Part shown: positions 31,142 to 38,445 of the stretch, piece by piece
Numbering within the stretch: the stretch's first letter is position 1
How the letters are laid out: each line of letters starts with the position of its first letter
Source of the DNA: Streptomyces sp. Ag109_O5-10
GTDB taxonomy: Bacteria; Actinomycetota; Actinomycetes; Streptomycetales; Streptomycetaceae
DNA: 64,000 nt
Assembly: GCF_900105755.1 (NCBI RefSeq)
Contig: NZ_FNTQ01000001.1
Location: 1,612,001-1,676,000, forward strand
Direction: 5' to 3'
The notes under the pieces: model-generated
Database searches by the model: none
What the model saw: the letters and a program-made list of their open reading frames with translations, nothing else
What the model was told of the DNA's origin: nothing
Translations under genes and position numbers: made by a program

Positions 31142-31924
31142 CTACCCCTTCCCGGGGGCCTGACCCGCGGCAGCGGAGGGAGCCGTGGGTCCGGTGGCTG
31201 CCAGGAGCGCCTCGGCTGTCGCCGGGTCGGCCGGCAGGAACGCCTCCAGCTTCAGTTCGGCGAGTGTCACGTCGACGGCCGTCGCGAAGGTCGTCACGGT
31301 CGTCATCAGGCGCAGTTCGCCGTACGGCGACCGCAGGCGGAGCGGCACCGCGAAGCCCAGAGCCCCGGCGGACGGCTCCAGGTCGGGAACGTAACCGGCG
31401 AGTTCGGCGCGCAGCTCCTCCAGGTGCCCGAGGCCGGCCAGGATGTGGCGTGCCCATTCGGCGAGGTTGACGATGCGGGGAGCCAGGCCGTCGGGGTGCA
31501 GGGCGAGGCGGTAGACGTTCGTGCCCTCGCCCACCAGGCGGGGCGCCGCTCCCTCGGTGAGCAGGTCGAACGCGGTGTTCGCGGCGATCAGGTCACCGCC
31601 CCGGTCCACCACCAGCGCCGGATACGGCAGATGCCCGCGCAGGATGTGGCGGATCGCCGTGCGTGCGGGAGCCAGCGCCGGGTCGTCGAACGCGCTCTCG
31701 GGGTAGGCGGGTGCGTATCCCGCGGCCAGCAGCAGTTCGTTGCGCTCCCGCAGCGGCAGTTCCAGTGACTCGGCCAGGCGCACGACCATGTTCCGGCCGG
31801 GGACGGACCTGCCGGACTCGATGAAGCTGAGGTGCCGCTGGGTGGTGCCCGCCCGGAGCGCCAGGTCGAGTTGGCTGAGATGACGGCGGGTACGGCGTTC
31901 GCGGAGCGCACGGGAGAAGTCCAC
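31142..31924 (-). CDS. XRE-family regulator with MmyB-like ligand-binding domain
   Basis: 260 residues. N-terminal helix-turn-helix (RERRTRRHLSQLDLALRAGTTQRHLSFIESGRSVPGRNMVVRLAE) followed by LLLAAGYAPAYPES and the MmyB-type sensor domain (about 100-245: YPALVVDRGGDLIAANTAFDLLTEG, NLAEWARHILAGL, VTTFATAVDVTLAELKLEAFLPADPATAEALLA). The sensor is related to PAS-like MmyB domains thought to bind fatty-acid-like or flavin ligands. It is divergent from an LLM-class oxidoreductase, the likely target. It is a paralogue of the protein at 36483-37325. Confidence 0.9.
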   Translation of the reverse strand: MDFSRALRERRTRRHLSQLDLALRAGTTQRHLSFIESGRSVPGRNMVVRLAESLELPLRERNELLLAAGYAPAYPESAFDDPALAPARTAIRHILRGHLPYPALVVDRGGDLIAANTAFDLLTEGAAPRLVGEGTNVYRLALHPDGLAPRIVNLAEWARHILAGLGHLEELRAELAGYVPDLEPSAGALGFAVPLRLRSPYGELRLMTTVTTFATAVDVTLAELKLEAFLPADPATAEALLAATGPTAPSAAAGQAPGKG

Positions 31925-31958
31925 GCGCCTGTTCTAACGGCGGCGGAGCGCCGAGACC

Positions 31959-32000
31959 ATTCCCCGCAGGGAATTGCCCCCGTTCACAGCGCCCGTGAAC
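31959..32000. promoter_or_regulatory. Two inverted repeats in XRE/LLM divergent promoter
   Basis: ATTCCC-CGCA-GGGAAT (31959-31974) and GTTCAC-N7-GTGAAC (31982-32000), both perfect 6-bp dyads, fill the 85-bp gap between the divergent genes. One or both probably bind the XRE regulator. Confidence 0.45.
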
Positions 32001-32009
32001 ATCGCCGCC

Positions 32010-32984
32010 ATGGACATCGGTGTGCTGCTTCCGACCGGAACCGCCCAGTGGGGCCCGGCCGACGACCCTCGCGAGCTGGTCGCCCTCGGCCGCCGGGCCG
32101 AACGCCTGGGCTTCTCCTCGCTCTTCGTCAACGACTCCCTCGTCAGCCCGCGCATCGAGGCGCTCACGATGCTGGCCGCGCTCGCTCCCGCGACCGAGAA
32201 CGTGACGCTGGGGACGGCCGCACTGATGCCCTTCCTCCGCCGTCCCGTCCAGGCAGCGCAGGCCCTCGCCTCGATCGACCTGCTGTCCGGTGGCCGACTC
32301 ACCGTGGCCGTCGGCGCCGGCTTCCCCGGCCGCTTCGGACGGCCCCTCTACGCCCTGTCCGAGCTGCCGTGGGGCAGACGCTTCGCCCGCCTGGACGAGA
32401 CCGTCGCCCTGTGGCGGGCCCTGTGGGACGGTGCCGGTGCCTTTCACGGCGAGATCCTCAGATTCGCCGACATCCCGCCCATGACCAGGCCGTTCCGACC
32501 CGGCGGCCCGCCCGTCTGGCTCGGCGGCGCCACCCCCGCGGCGCTGGCGCGTACCGGCCGGATGTACGACGGATGGCTGCCCTACCCGCCCGAACCCGCC
32601 GACTACGCGTCCGGCCTCCGCGGCATCCACCGCGCAGCGGCCGACGCCGGACGCTCCGCCGCGGACATCACCCCCGCACTGTTCGTCTCGGTACGGATCG
32701 ACGACGACATCGAGACCGGCCGCCGAGCACTGGACGGCTACGCACGGGCCACGTACGGCATGCCGCTGGAGGAACTGGAGAAGATCCAGGCAGTCGTCGC
32801 AGGCTCCGCCGGGCAGGTGCGCGAGCGTCTCGGACAGTACGTCGCCGCCGGCGTCCGGCACCTCGTCGTACGCCTCGGCGCCCTGGGCCTGCCCGCCCAG
32901 CGCGACCAGCTCGAACGGGTCGCGGACCTGATCCCGGCCGTACGGGCAGCGGCCGATCACGCCTCCCGCTCCGACGGCTCCTGA
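32010..32984 (+). CDS. LLM-class flavin/F420-dependent oxidoreductase
   Basis: 324 residues from ATG 32010; an upstream in-frame start exists but lies inside the palindromic promoter. Luciferase-like TIM barrel: MDIGVLLPTGTAQWGPADDPRELVALGRRAERLGFSSLFVND, LAALAPATENVTLGTAALMPFLRRPVQAAQALASIDLLSGGRLTVAVGAGF, and GGPPVWLGGATPAALARTGRMYDGWLP. The cofactor could be FMN or F420; actinobacterial members often use F420. The gene is divergent from and probably regulated by the MmyB-type regulator. Substrate unknown. Confidence 0.88.
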   Translation: MDIGVLLPTGTAQWGPADDPRELVALGRRAERLGFSSLFVNDSLVSPRIEALTMLAALAPATENVTLGTAALMPFLRRPVQAAQALASIDLLSGGRLTVAVGAGFPGRFGRPLYALSELPWGRRFARLDETVALWRALWDGAGAFHGEILRFADIPPMTRPFRPGGPPVWLGGATPAALARTGRMYDGWLPYPPEPADYASGLRGIHRAAADAGRSAADITPALFVSVRIDDDIETGRRALDGYARATYGMPLEELEKIQAVVAGSAGQVRERLGQYVAAGVRHLVVRLGALGLPAQRDQLERVADLIPAVRAAADHASRSDGS

Positions 32985-33024
32985 GCCCGGCCGGGCCGCC
33001 CCGGGTGTCGAGTGCGGGACAGTT

Positions 33025-33942
33025 TCAGACGGGCCGTACCGCCGTGTGCACCGTGCGGGCGCCGAGGACGAACAGGTCGGGCCTGCGGTGCAGGCTCGCC
33101 GGGTCGGCGGGGTCGAGGAGGCGGTCCAGGGTGGCGCGGTCCTCGGCGTGGAGGTCGTCGGAGAGGGTGTCGCGGAAGCGGGCGAAGATCTCGACGGCGT
33201 AGGTGCGGGCCCGGTCGGAGGCGGGTGCGGGCAGGTCGATCAGGAAGCTGCGGGTACGCGCGTACTTCAGGCCGGCGGAGGAGAGCAGCGTGGGCCAGTC
33301 CTCGGTCTCGGCGACCGAGCCCGGCAGCTCGGCGCGCATCCGCGCGAACCACTCCTCCTGCAGCGCGTCCAGGCGGGCCTGGAGCCCGGGGCGGCCGATG
33401 CCGATGTCGCGGGGCAGGAAGCGGCCGGGCAGGCCGCCTTCGAGGATCGCCAGCGTGCCGCCGGGCGCCAGCCGCTCGGCGAAGGCGGTGAGCGCGGCCC
33501 GCTGGTCGCCGAGGTGGTGGAGGCTGTGCCCGGCCCACAGCAGGTCGGCCGGATAGTCCAACTCGTCCAGCACACCAGGGAGTTCACCGGCGAGCACGCC
33601 GAAGCGGTCGGCCACGCCCAGCCGCTCGGCACGGGCACGGGCCCGGTCCAGGAGGGGCTCGCTGCCGTCCACGGCCAGCACCCGCGCGCCCGGGAACACC
33701 TCGGCGAACAGGCACGACACCACCCCCGGCCCGCTGCCGACGTCGACGATCAGCCCCGGCTCGGTGACCTCCTTGCCGAGCCAGCCCAGCGCGCTCTCGT
33801 AGAGGGGGGCGAAGAGCTCCGCCTGCGACTCCAGGTGTCCGGCCATCTCGGCCCAGTCGAGGTCGGTGCCGGAGTGGGCGTGACCGTGGTCGTGGGTGCG
33901 GGTGTGCCGGTGGGTGTCCGTGGTGTGGTGGTGGTGCGCCAT
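33025..33942 (-). CDS. Class I SAM-dependent methyltransferase with His-rich N-terminus
   Basis: 305 residues from ATG 33942. The first 25 residues contain ten histidines in a Thr/His-rich tract (MAHHHHTTDTHRHTRTHDHG), then the methyltransferase fold: LIVDVGSGPGVVSCLFAEVFPGARVLAVDGSEPLLDRARARAERLG (motif I) and DLLWAGHSLHHLGDQRAALTAFAERLAPGGTLAILEGGLPGRFL. The substrate-binding C-terminal part is helical. The His tract could bind Ni, Zn or Co, or simply be a linker. The gene is divergent from the PhyH-like gene with a 123-bp gap. Substrate unknown. Confidence 0.85.
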   Translation of the reverse strand: MAHHHHTTDTHRHTRTHDHGHAHSGTDLDWAEMAGHLESQAELFAPLYESALGWLGKEVTEPGLIVDVGSGPGVVSCLFAEVFPGARVLAVDGSEPLLDRARARAERLGVADRFGVLAGELPGVLDELDYPADLLWAGHSLHHLGDQRAALTAFAERLAPGGTLAILEGGLPGRFLPRDIGIGRPGLQARLDALQEEWFARMRAELPGSVAETEDWPTLLSSAGLKYARTRSFLIDLPAPASDRARTYAVEIFARFRDTLSDDLHAEDRATLDRLLDPADPASLHRRPDLFVLGARTVHTAVRPV

Positions 33943-34065
33943 GGGGTCAGCCTCTCGTCCGCGTGCCGCCAGGATGCGACGGCACACCGCCAGCAGGCCA
34001 GTGCTGTTGCCGGTACGGCAAAAATCCGGATGCGGACGGCAAGGCGGACGGTCCAGGATGGCCGG

Positions 34066-34854
34066 GTGGACGACGAGCTGGTGGACCGCTTCCTGACCGA
34101 CGGTTTCGTGAAGATCGAGGGCGCGTTCCCACCGCGTGTCGCCGAGGACTGCGCCCGGCTGCTGTGGCGGGAGACAGGGTACGACCCGGAGGATCCGGGC
34201 ACCTGGAAGGACCCCGTGGTGTGGGTGGGCGGCATGGCGCAGGGCCCGTTCGCGGCGGCCGCCAACTCCGGCGCACTGCACCGGGCGTTCGATCTGCTGG
34301 TCGGCGAGGGCCGCTGGGTCCCCCGGTACTCGCTGGGGAGCTTCCCGCTGCGGTTCCCGCACCCGGAGGAGCCCGACGACGCCGGCTGGCACATAGAGGG
34401 CAGCTACCTCCCGGACGGCGTGGAGACCCGCTGGTACCACACGAACCTGCGCTCCCGTGACCGCGCCCTGCTGATGCTGTTCCTCTTCTCCGAGGTGACC
34501 GAGCAGGACGCGCCCACCCGGATCCGCGTCGGCTCGCATCTCGACATCCCGGCGGTCCTGGAGCCGTACGGCGAGGAGGGCGTCTCGATGCTGGACATCG
34601 CCCCGGAGGTCGTCGAGGCCTCCGCGCACCGCCCCCTCGCGTACGCCACCGGCCGTCCCGGTGACGTCTACCTCTGCCACCCCTTCCTGGTCCACGCGGC
34701 CCAGCCGCACCACGGCACCCGCCCCCGCTTCATGGCACAGCCGCCGTTGATGCCGGCCGCTCCCTACGAGCTGGAGCGGCCGGACGGGGCCTACTCGGCG
34801 GTGGAGCACGCGATCCGCCGGGGCCTGACCCCCGCGCCCTCGAAGGGGCGCTGA
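34066..34854 (+). CDS. Phytanoyl-CoA dioxygenase (PhyH)-like Fe(II)/2-oxoglutarate oxygenase
   Basis: 262 residues from GTG 34066 (CCAGGATGG upstream gives AGGA at 8-9 bp). N-terminal DDELVDRFLTDGFVKIEGAFPPRVAEDCARLLWRE is the PhyH start. A metal site is suggested by WHIEGSYLPDG (His-x-Glu in place of the usual His-x-Asp) and LCHPFLVHAAQPHHGTRPRF (distal His and the 2-oxoglutarate Arg). The D-to-E change is tolerated in some relatives. Substrate unknown; it may hydroxylate a lipid or secondary metabolite. Confidence 0.85.
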   Translation: MDDELVDRFLTDGFVKIEGAFPPRVAEDCARLLWRETGYDPEDPGTWKDPVVWVGGMAQGPFAAAANSGALHRAFDLLVGEGRWVPRYSLGSFPLRFPHPEEPDDAGWHIEGSYLPDGVETRWYHTNLRSRDRALLMLFLFSEVTEQDAPTRIRVGSHLDIPAVLEPYGEEGVSMLDIAPEVVEASAHRPLAYATGRPGDVYLCHPFLVHAAQPHHGTRPRFMAQPPLMPAAPYELERPDGAYSAVEHAIRRGLTPAPSKGR

Positions 34855-34862
34855 GGGTCCCC

Positions 34863-34899
34863 CCGGCCGAAGGCTGGGGGAGGAACTGCGCGACCAGCC
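34863..34899. repeat. Interspersed Streptomyces-type intergenic repeat, copy 1
   Basis: A 37-bp element reading CCGGCCGAAGGCTGGGGG followed by AGGAACTGCGCGACCAGCC. An almost identical copy is at 53006-53041. With the flanking C-run, CCCCCGGCC-GAA-GGCTGGGGG can form a 9-bp stem (one wobble), so it may also terminate the PhyH transcript. Confidence 0.75.
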
Positions 34900-35019
34900 A
34901 CCTACGGCGGGCAGCGTCGAACCCGGCTCAGCCGATCATCACGACGACGGCGGATAGGCGTCGGCCGTCAGCCGCTGGAACCGGGCGGAGAACCAGTGCC
35001 CCGACAGCGGCGCGTTCGG

Positions 35020-35247
35020 CAGCGCACCGGACTGTCTCTGTTCCCGCCGGTCGTCGGGCGGTTCGACGGCGGCCGCGGGGAATTCAACGGTGACGGCACA
35101 CACGAGGGAAGGGTGGTCCGGGTGCGGTTCGTGTGATCGGGGGTCTCCCCCGGCGGCCCGCGCTGGGAGCGGGCGTTCGTGGTGGACGGCGGGGAGACCT
35201 GGGCTACCAGCTGGACGACGGACTTCAGCAGGCCGCCGGTTTCCTGA
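35020..35247 (+). pseudogene. Remnant of a DUF1579-like protein with internal stop
   Basis: The frame reads QRTGLSLFPPVVGRFDGGRGEF, then NGDGTHEGRVVRVRFV, a TGA (35134-35136), then SGVSPGGPRWERAFVVDGGETWATSWTTDF and a stop at 35245. From memory this is the C-terminal half of a common Streptomyces DUF1579-type protein, where the stop position is normally Trp (TGG to TGA). The 5' half has no counterpart just upstream. It overlaps the end of the opposite-strand methyltransferase by 23 bp. It is a gene fragment with a nonsense mutation. Confidence 0.6.
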
Positions 35248-35992
35248 ACGCCCGCACGGCGAAGCGGGGGTCGGGGCGGCGGCGGTCCTGGTCGGGCAGG
35301 GCCGCCAGCCGGTCGGCGAAGCCCTCGGCGCGGGGGTCGTCGGGCGGGAGCATCGTGAACCAGCCGCGCCGCAGGTCGGCGAGGGTGGAGCGGGGGCTGC
35401 GGCCCTGGCCGACGCCCGTGAAGGCGGCCTGCCCTGCGGGCAGCAGGCCGCTCGCGCGGGCGTGCGCGGCGACGTCCGCGCAGGCGTCGGACGCCGGGCG
35501 GCGCGGGCGGTCGGCGAGGACGGCGTCGATGTCGCTGCCGACGTCGTGCGCGGCGGCCTTGTCGACGGTGGTGACGTACACCCCGCCCGGCCGCAGCACC
35601 CGCGCGCACTCGGCGACGATCCCGCGGACCTCGGTGCCGTCCGCTACGAGGTGGAGCAGCCAGACGGTCGTGACGGCGTCGAACGTGCCGTCGGGGAAGG
35701 GCAGTCGGCGGCTGTCGGCGAGCAGGACCGATCCCGGCAGCCGGGCCGCCGCCATCCGGGCCATGCCGGGTGCGCGGTCGGCTCCGGTGACCTGGAGCGC
35801 CGGGCGGGCGGCGGCGAGCCGGCGCGTGACGATGCCGGTGCCGCAGGCGAGGTCGAGGAGCCGGGCGGGGCGGGCGGCGCTGCCGAGATTTTCGGGGATC
35901 AGGGTGAGAACGGCCGCCGCGGCAGCCGCCGCGCGGGCCTCGCCGCCGCGTGTCGCGTCGTAGGCCCCGGCTTCCTTGTCGTAGTCGAGCAC
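35225..35992 (-). CDS. SAM-dependent methyltransferase (type 11-like)
   Basis: 255 residues from GTG 35992, placed because it follows the pterin dehydratase stop by five bases. VLDYDKEAGAYDATRGG is a typical start; motif I is RLLDLACGTGIVTRRLAAARPALQVTGADRAPGM, motif II FDAVTTVWLLHLVADG, then VLRPGGVYVTTVDK. The C-terminal half (about 160-255) is less conserved, as usual for substrate binding. Expected to be co-transcribed with the upstream dehydratase. Substrate unknown. Confidence 0.85.
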   Translation of the reverse strand: MLDYDKEAGAYDATRGGEARAAAAAAAVLTLIPENLGSAARPARLLDLACGTGIVTRRLAAARPALQVTGADRAPGMARMAAARLPGSVLLADSRRLPFPDGTFDAVTTVWLLHLVADGTEVRGIVAECARVLRPGGVYVTTVDKAAAHDVGSDIDAVLADRPRRPASDACADVAAHARASGLLPAGQAAFTGVGQGRSPRSTLADLRRGWFTMLPPDDPRAEGFADRLAALPDQDRRRPDPRFAVRAFRKPAAC

Positions 35993-35997
35993 ACGGC

Positions 35998-36303
35998 TCA
36001 GTGTGCGCCGTGGCCTGGGGCGATGTCCTCCACCCTGTGGGCGAGTTCGAAGTCCTTGGCGGTGACGGCGCCGCCCACGCTGTGCGTGTTCACGGTGAGG
36101 CTGACGGTGTGGTAGCCGAGGGTGAGGTCGGAGTGGTGGTCGAGTTCGTCCTGGATGCGGGCGATGTGCACGACCAGCGCGACGGCGGCGAAGTGCGAGT
36201 CGAGGCGGTAGGCGCGGGCGAGCCGGTCGCCGTCCAACGACCAGCCGGGCAGCTCGGCCAGCCGGTCCTCGGTCTCCTGCTGCGACAGCGGTGCGACGGC
36301 CAT
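35998..36303 (-). CDS. 4a-hydroxytetrahydrobiopterin dehydratase (PCD/DCoH-like)
   Basis: 101 residues from ATG 36303. Signature: LPGWSLDGDRLARAYRLDSHFAAVALVVHIARIQDELDHHSDLTLGYHTVSLTVNTHSVGGAVTAKDFELAHRVEDIA. The HH-x-D metal/pterin motif (DHHSDLTL) and the second His are present. It recycles pterin 4a-carbinolamine from pterin-dependent hydroxylases, or serves in molybdopterin metabolism. It forms a pair with the methyltransferase downstream. Confidence 0.93.
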   Translation of the reverse strand: MAVAPLSQQETEDRLAELPGWSLDGDRLARAYRLDSHFAAVALVVHIARIQDELDHHSDLTLGYHTVSLTVNTHSVGGAVTAKDFELAHRVEDIAPGHGAH

Positions 36304-36404
36304 GGTGCGGCTTCCTTCCCGGGGACCTTCGTCGAGTGACGTGGGCGTGGCTGCGTTCAGCCTGCCACGGACGGGCCGCCGGGGCCGCGCCGCGCGGTCG
36401 CGTG

Positions 36405-36482
36405 TCCGGTCGTCGACCACGGTCCTCGGTCACGATCCTCGGTCACGGCCGTCGGTCATCGCCGTCGGCTACGGTCGTCGGC
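36405..36482. repeat. 13-bp imperfect tandem repeats abutting the XRE start codon
   Basis: Five units of the type CACGGTCCTCGGT occupy 36418-36482, preceded by a weaker sixth at 36405-36417. The last unit ends exactly before ATG 36483, so the ribosome-binding region itself is made of repeats. Unit variants share C/T-A-C-G-G/A-T/C-C-G/C-T-C-G-G. Confidence 0.75.
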
Positions 36483-37325
36483 ATGACCCTTGTCGCCTCC
36501 GGCCCCGTCCCCTCCCGCACCAACGCCCCCGACGGCCAGGGCGTCGGCCCGCTGCTGCGCGCGTGGCGGGAGCGGCGGCGGGTGAGCCAGCTGGAGCTGG
36601 CACTGCGTGCCGACTCCTCGGCCCGGCACATCAGCTTCGTCGAGACGGGCCGGTCGCGGCCGAGCGAGGAGATGGTGCTGCGCCTGGCCGAGCACCTGGA
36701 CGTACCGGTGCGGGAGCGCAACGCGCTGCTGCTGGCGGCCGGTTACGCGCCGCACTACCCGGAGACCCCGCTGGACGACCCGGCGCTGGACGCGCTGCGC
36801 GACGGCATGGAGCGGCTGATCCGCGGCTACGAGCCGTATCCGGCGCTGGTCGTGGACGCCATGTACACGGTGGTCGCCGCCAACCGGGGTATCGCCATGC
36901 TCCTGGAGGGCGTCCCGGAGTCGCTGCTCGCGCCCGCCCCGAACGCGATGCGGCTGACCCTGCACCCGGAGGGGCTGGCGCCGCGCATCCGCAACCTCCG
37001 GGAATGGCGCGGGCACCTGCTGGAACAGATGGAACGCCAGATCGCGCTGCACCGCTCCGACGCGCTGCGGGAGCTGTACGAAGAGGTCGCCGCCTATCCG
37101 GTGCCGGCCCACGTGGACGACGCGGAACCCGGCGGACCCGGCCGGCCCGTCGCGTACTTCGCGCTGCCGCTGCGGATCGAGCACGCGGGGCAGGTGCTGT
37201 CGTTCGTGTCGTCGATCTCGACGTTCAACACGCCGATGGACGTGACGGTCGCCGAACTGGCCATCGAGACGTTCCTGCCCGCGGACCCGGCCACCACCAA
37301 GTACCTGCACTCGTTGGCAAGTTGA
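36483..37325 (+). CDS. XRE-family regulator with MmyB-like ligand-binding domain
   Basis: 280 residues. HTH (WRERRRVSQLELALRADSSARHISFVETGRSRPSEEMVLRLAEHLDVP) and LLLAAGYAPHYPETPLDDPALDALR, followed by an MmyB-like domain (YPALVVDAMYTVVAANRGIAMLLEG ... VSSISTFNTPMDVTVAELAIETFLPADPATTKYLHSLA). It is a paralogue of 31142-31924. No Shine-Dalgarno is visible because a 13-bp repeat array fills the leader. It is divergent from the pterin dehydratase/methyltransferase pair, its probable target. Confidence 0.9.
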   Translation: MTLVASGPVPSRTNAPDGQGVGPLLRAWRERRRVSQLELALRADSSARHISFVETGRSRPSEEMVLRLAEHLDVPVRERNALLLAAGYAPHYPETPLDDPALDALRDGMERLIRGYEPYPALVVDAMYTVVAANRGIAMLLEGVPESLLAPAPNAMRLTLHPEGLAPRIRNLREWRGHLLEQMERQIALHRSDALRELYEEVAAYPVPAHVDDAEPGGPGRPVAYFALPLRIEHAGQVLSFVSSISTFNTPMDVTVAELAIETFLPADPATTKYLHSLAS

Positions 37326-37411
37326 CGGAAGCAGTTCCCTCGACCAGGTGTGCGACGCGGCATCGCGTGACACACTGCTCCCCGTACTTGGGCACGTTGG
37401 GGAGGCGTGGC

Positions 37412-38272
37412 GTGAGTGAACGGCGTGCTGCGCCCACAGTGGGGCAGGTCGTGCTCGGCAAGCGGCTGCAGGAACTGCGCGAGGCGGCCGGCCTGGGCCG
37501 CGACGAGGCGGCGCGGGTCCTGCGGGTGGCCCAGGCGACCGTGCGGCGGATGGAGATGGCCGAGGTCGCGCTGAAGATCCCGTACATCCAGGTGCTCCTG
37601 GACACGTACGGGGTGGCCGAGGAGGAGCAGGCCGCGTTCATACGGCTGGCCGAGGAGGCCAACCAGCCGGGCTGGTGGCAGCGGTTCCACGACGTGCTGC
37701 CGGACTGGTTCAGCCTGTACGTGAGCCTGGAGGGCGCCGCCCGGGTCGTCCGCTCCTACGAGCCGCACTTCCTCCCCGGCCTGTTGCAGACCGAGGCGTA
37801 CGCGCGGGCCGTGATGGAGTCCGGGACGATCGGCCACAGCGATCCCACGGCCGTGGAACGGCACGTGGCGCTGCGCATGACCCGGCAGCGGCTGCTGGAG
37901 CAGGACGATCCGCCCCACCTGTGGGTGATCATGGACGAGACGGTGCTGCGGCGCCCGGCCGGCGACGCCGAGGTGATGCGCGACCAGGTCGACAAGCTCC
38001 TCGCCTACGTCGAGCGGGACCGGATAACCCTGCAGCTCGCCGAGTTCGCGAGCGGTCCGCACCCCGGCACGTACGCGCCGTTCACGCTGTTCCGGTTCGC
38101 CGAGCCCGAGCTGCCCGACATGGTCTTCACCGAGTACCTGACCGGCGCCCTGTACCTGGACTCCCGCGACGAGGTCGGGGCGCACCTGGAGGTCCTGGAC
38201 CACATGACGGCCCGCGCGGCCTCGGCACAGCGGACCGAGGAGCTGCTGCGGGAGTACCGCGACAAGCTCTGA
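37412..38272 (+). CDS. Scr1-type XRE regulator (HTH + DUF5753)
   Basis: 286 residues from GTG 37412 (GGGGAGG at -7). HTH: LGKRLQELREAAGLGRDEAARVLRVAQATVRRMEMAEV. The DUF5753 domain contains YEPHFLPGLLQTEAYARAVM, WVIMDETVLRRPAGDAEVMRDQVDKLL and TGALYLDSRDEVGAHLEVLDHM. Such regulators normally precede a DUF397 gene; here the expected partner is absent and a transposon starts right at the stop codon, whose TGA (38270-38272) is also the target duplication. The gene itself is intact. Confidence 0.92.
   Translation: MSERRAAPTVGQVVLGKRLQELREAAGLGRDEAARVLRVAQATVRRMEMAEVALKIPYIQVLLDTYGVAEEEQAAFIRLAEEANQPGWWQRFHDVLPDWFSLYVSLEGAARVVRSYEPHFLPGLLQTEAYARAVMESGTIGHSDPTAVERHVALRMTRQRLLEQDDPPHLWVIMDETVLRRPAGDAEVMRDQVDKLLAYVERDRITLQLAEFASGPHPGTYAPFTLFRFAEPELPDMVFTEYLTGALYLDSRDEVGAHLEVLDHMTARAASAQRTEELLREYRDKL
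38248..38263. repeat. 16-bp direct repeat flanking the transposon (left copy)
   Basis: GCGGGAGTACCGCGAC at 38248-38263, in the last codons of the DUF5753 gene, recurs exactly at 41108-41123 just outside the right terminus. Without the element the two copies would be 9 bp apart, a short tandem duplication. Confidence 0.85.
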
Positions 38273-38445
38273 GCTTGCCGTTTAACGTCCAGCTGCGAAC
38301 AGGTGAGCCTGACGATTACGCGTTCGCGCGGTCTGTCCGGGGCAGCAGCGCGTTCCCGAACAGAGTCAGGGAAGTGCCCCGCCATCGATGTCGGTCCCTT
38401 CGGGCATGATCTGCTCCGATCGGACTCGACGGCGGAAGACAGGGC

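Noticed and set aside
34968-35224. Minus-strand frame ending SGHWFSARFQRLTADAYPPSS
   Set aside because: It looks like a possible protein C-terminus, but the upstream part of the frame has no start or recognisable domain and lies over the DUF1579-like remnant.
36405-36482. 13-bp repeats as a CRISPR or attachment site
   Set aside because: The units are contiguous with no spacers, and there is no integrase or tRNA nearby.
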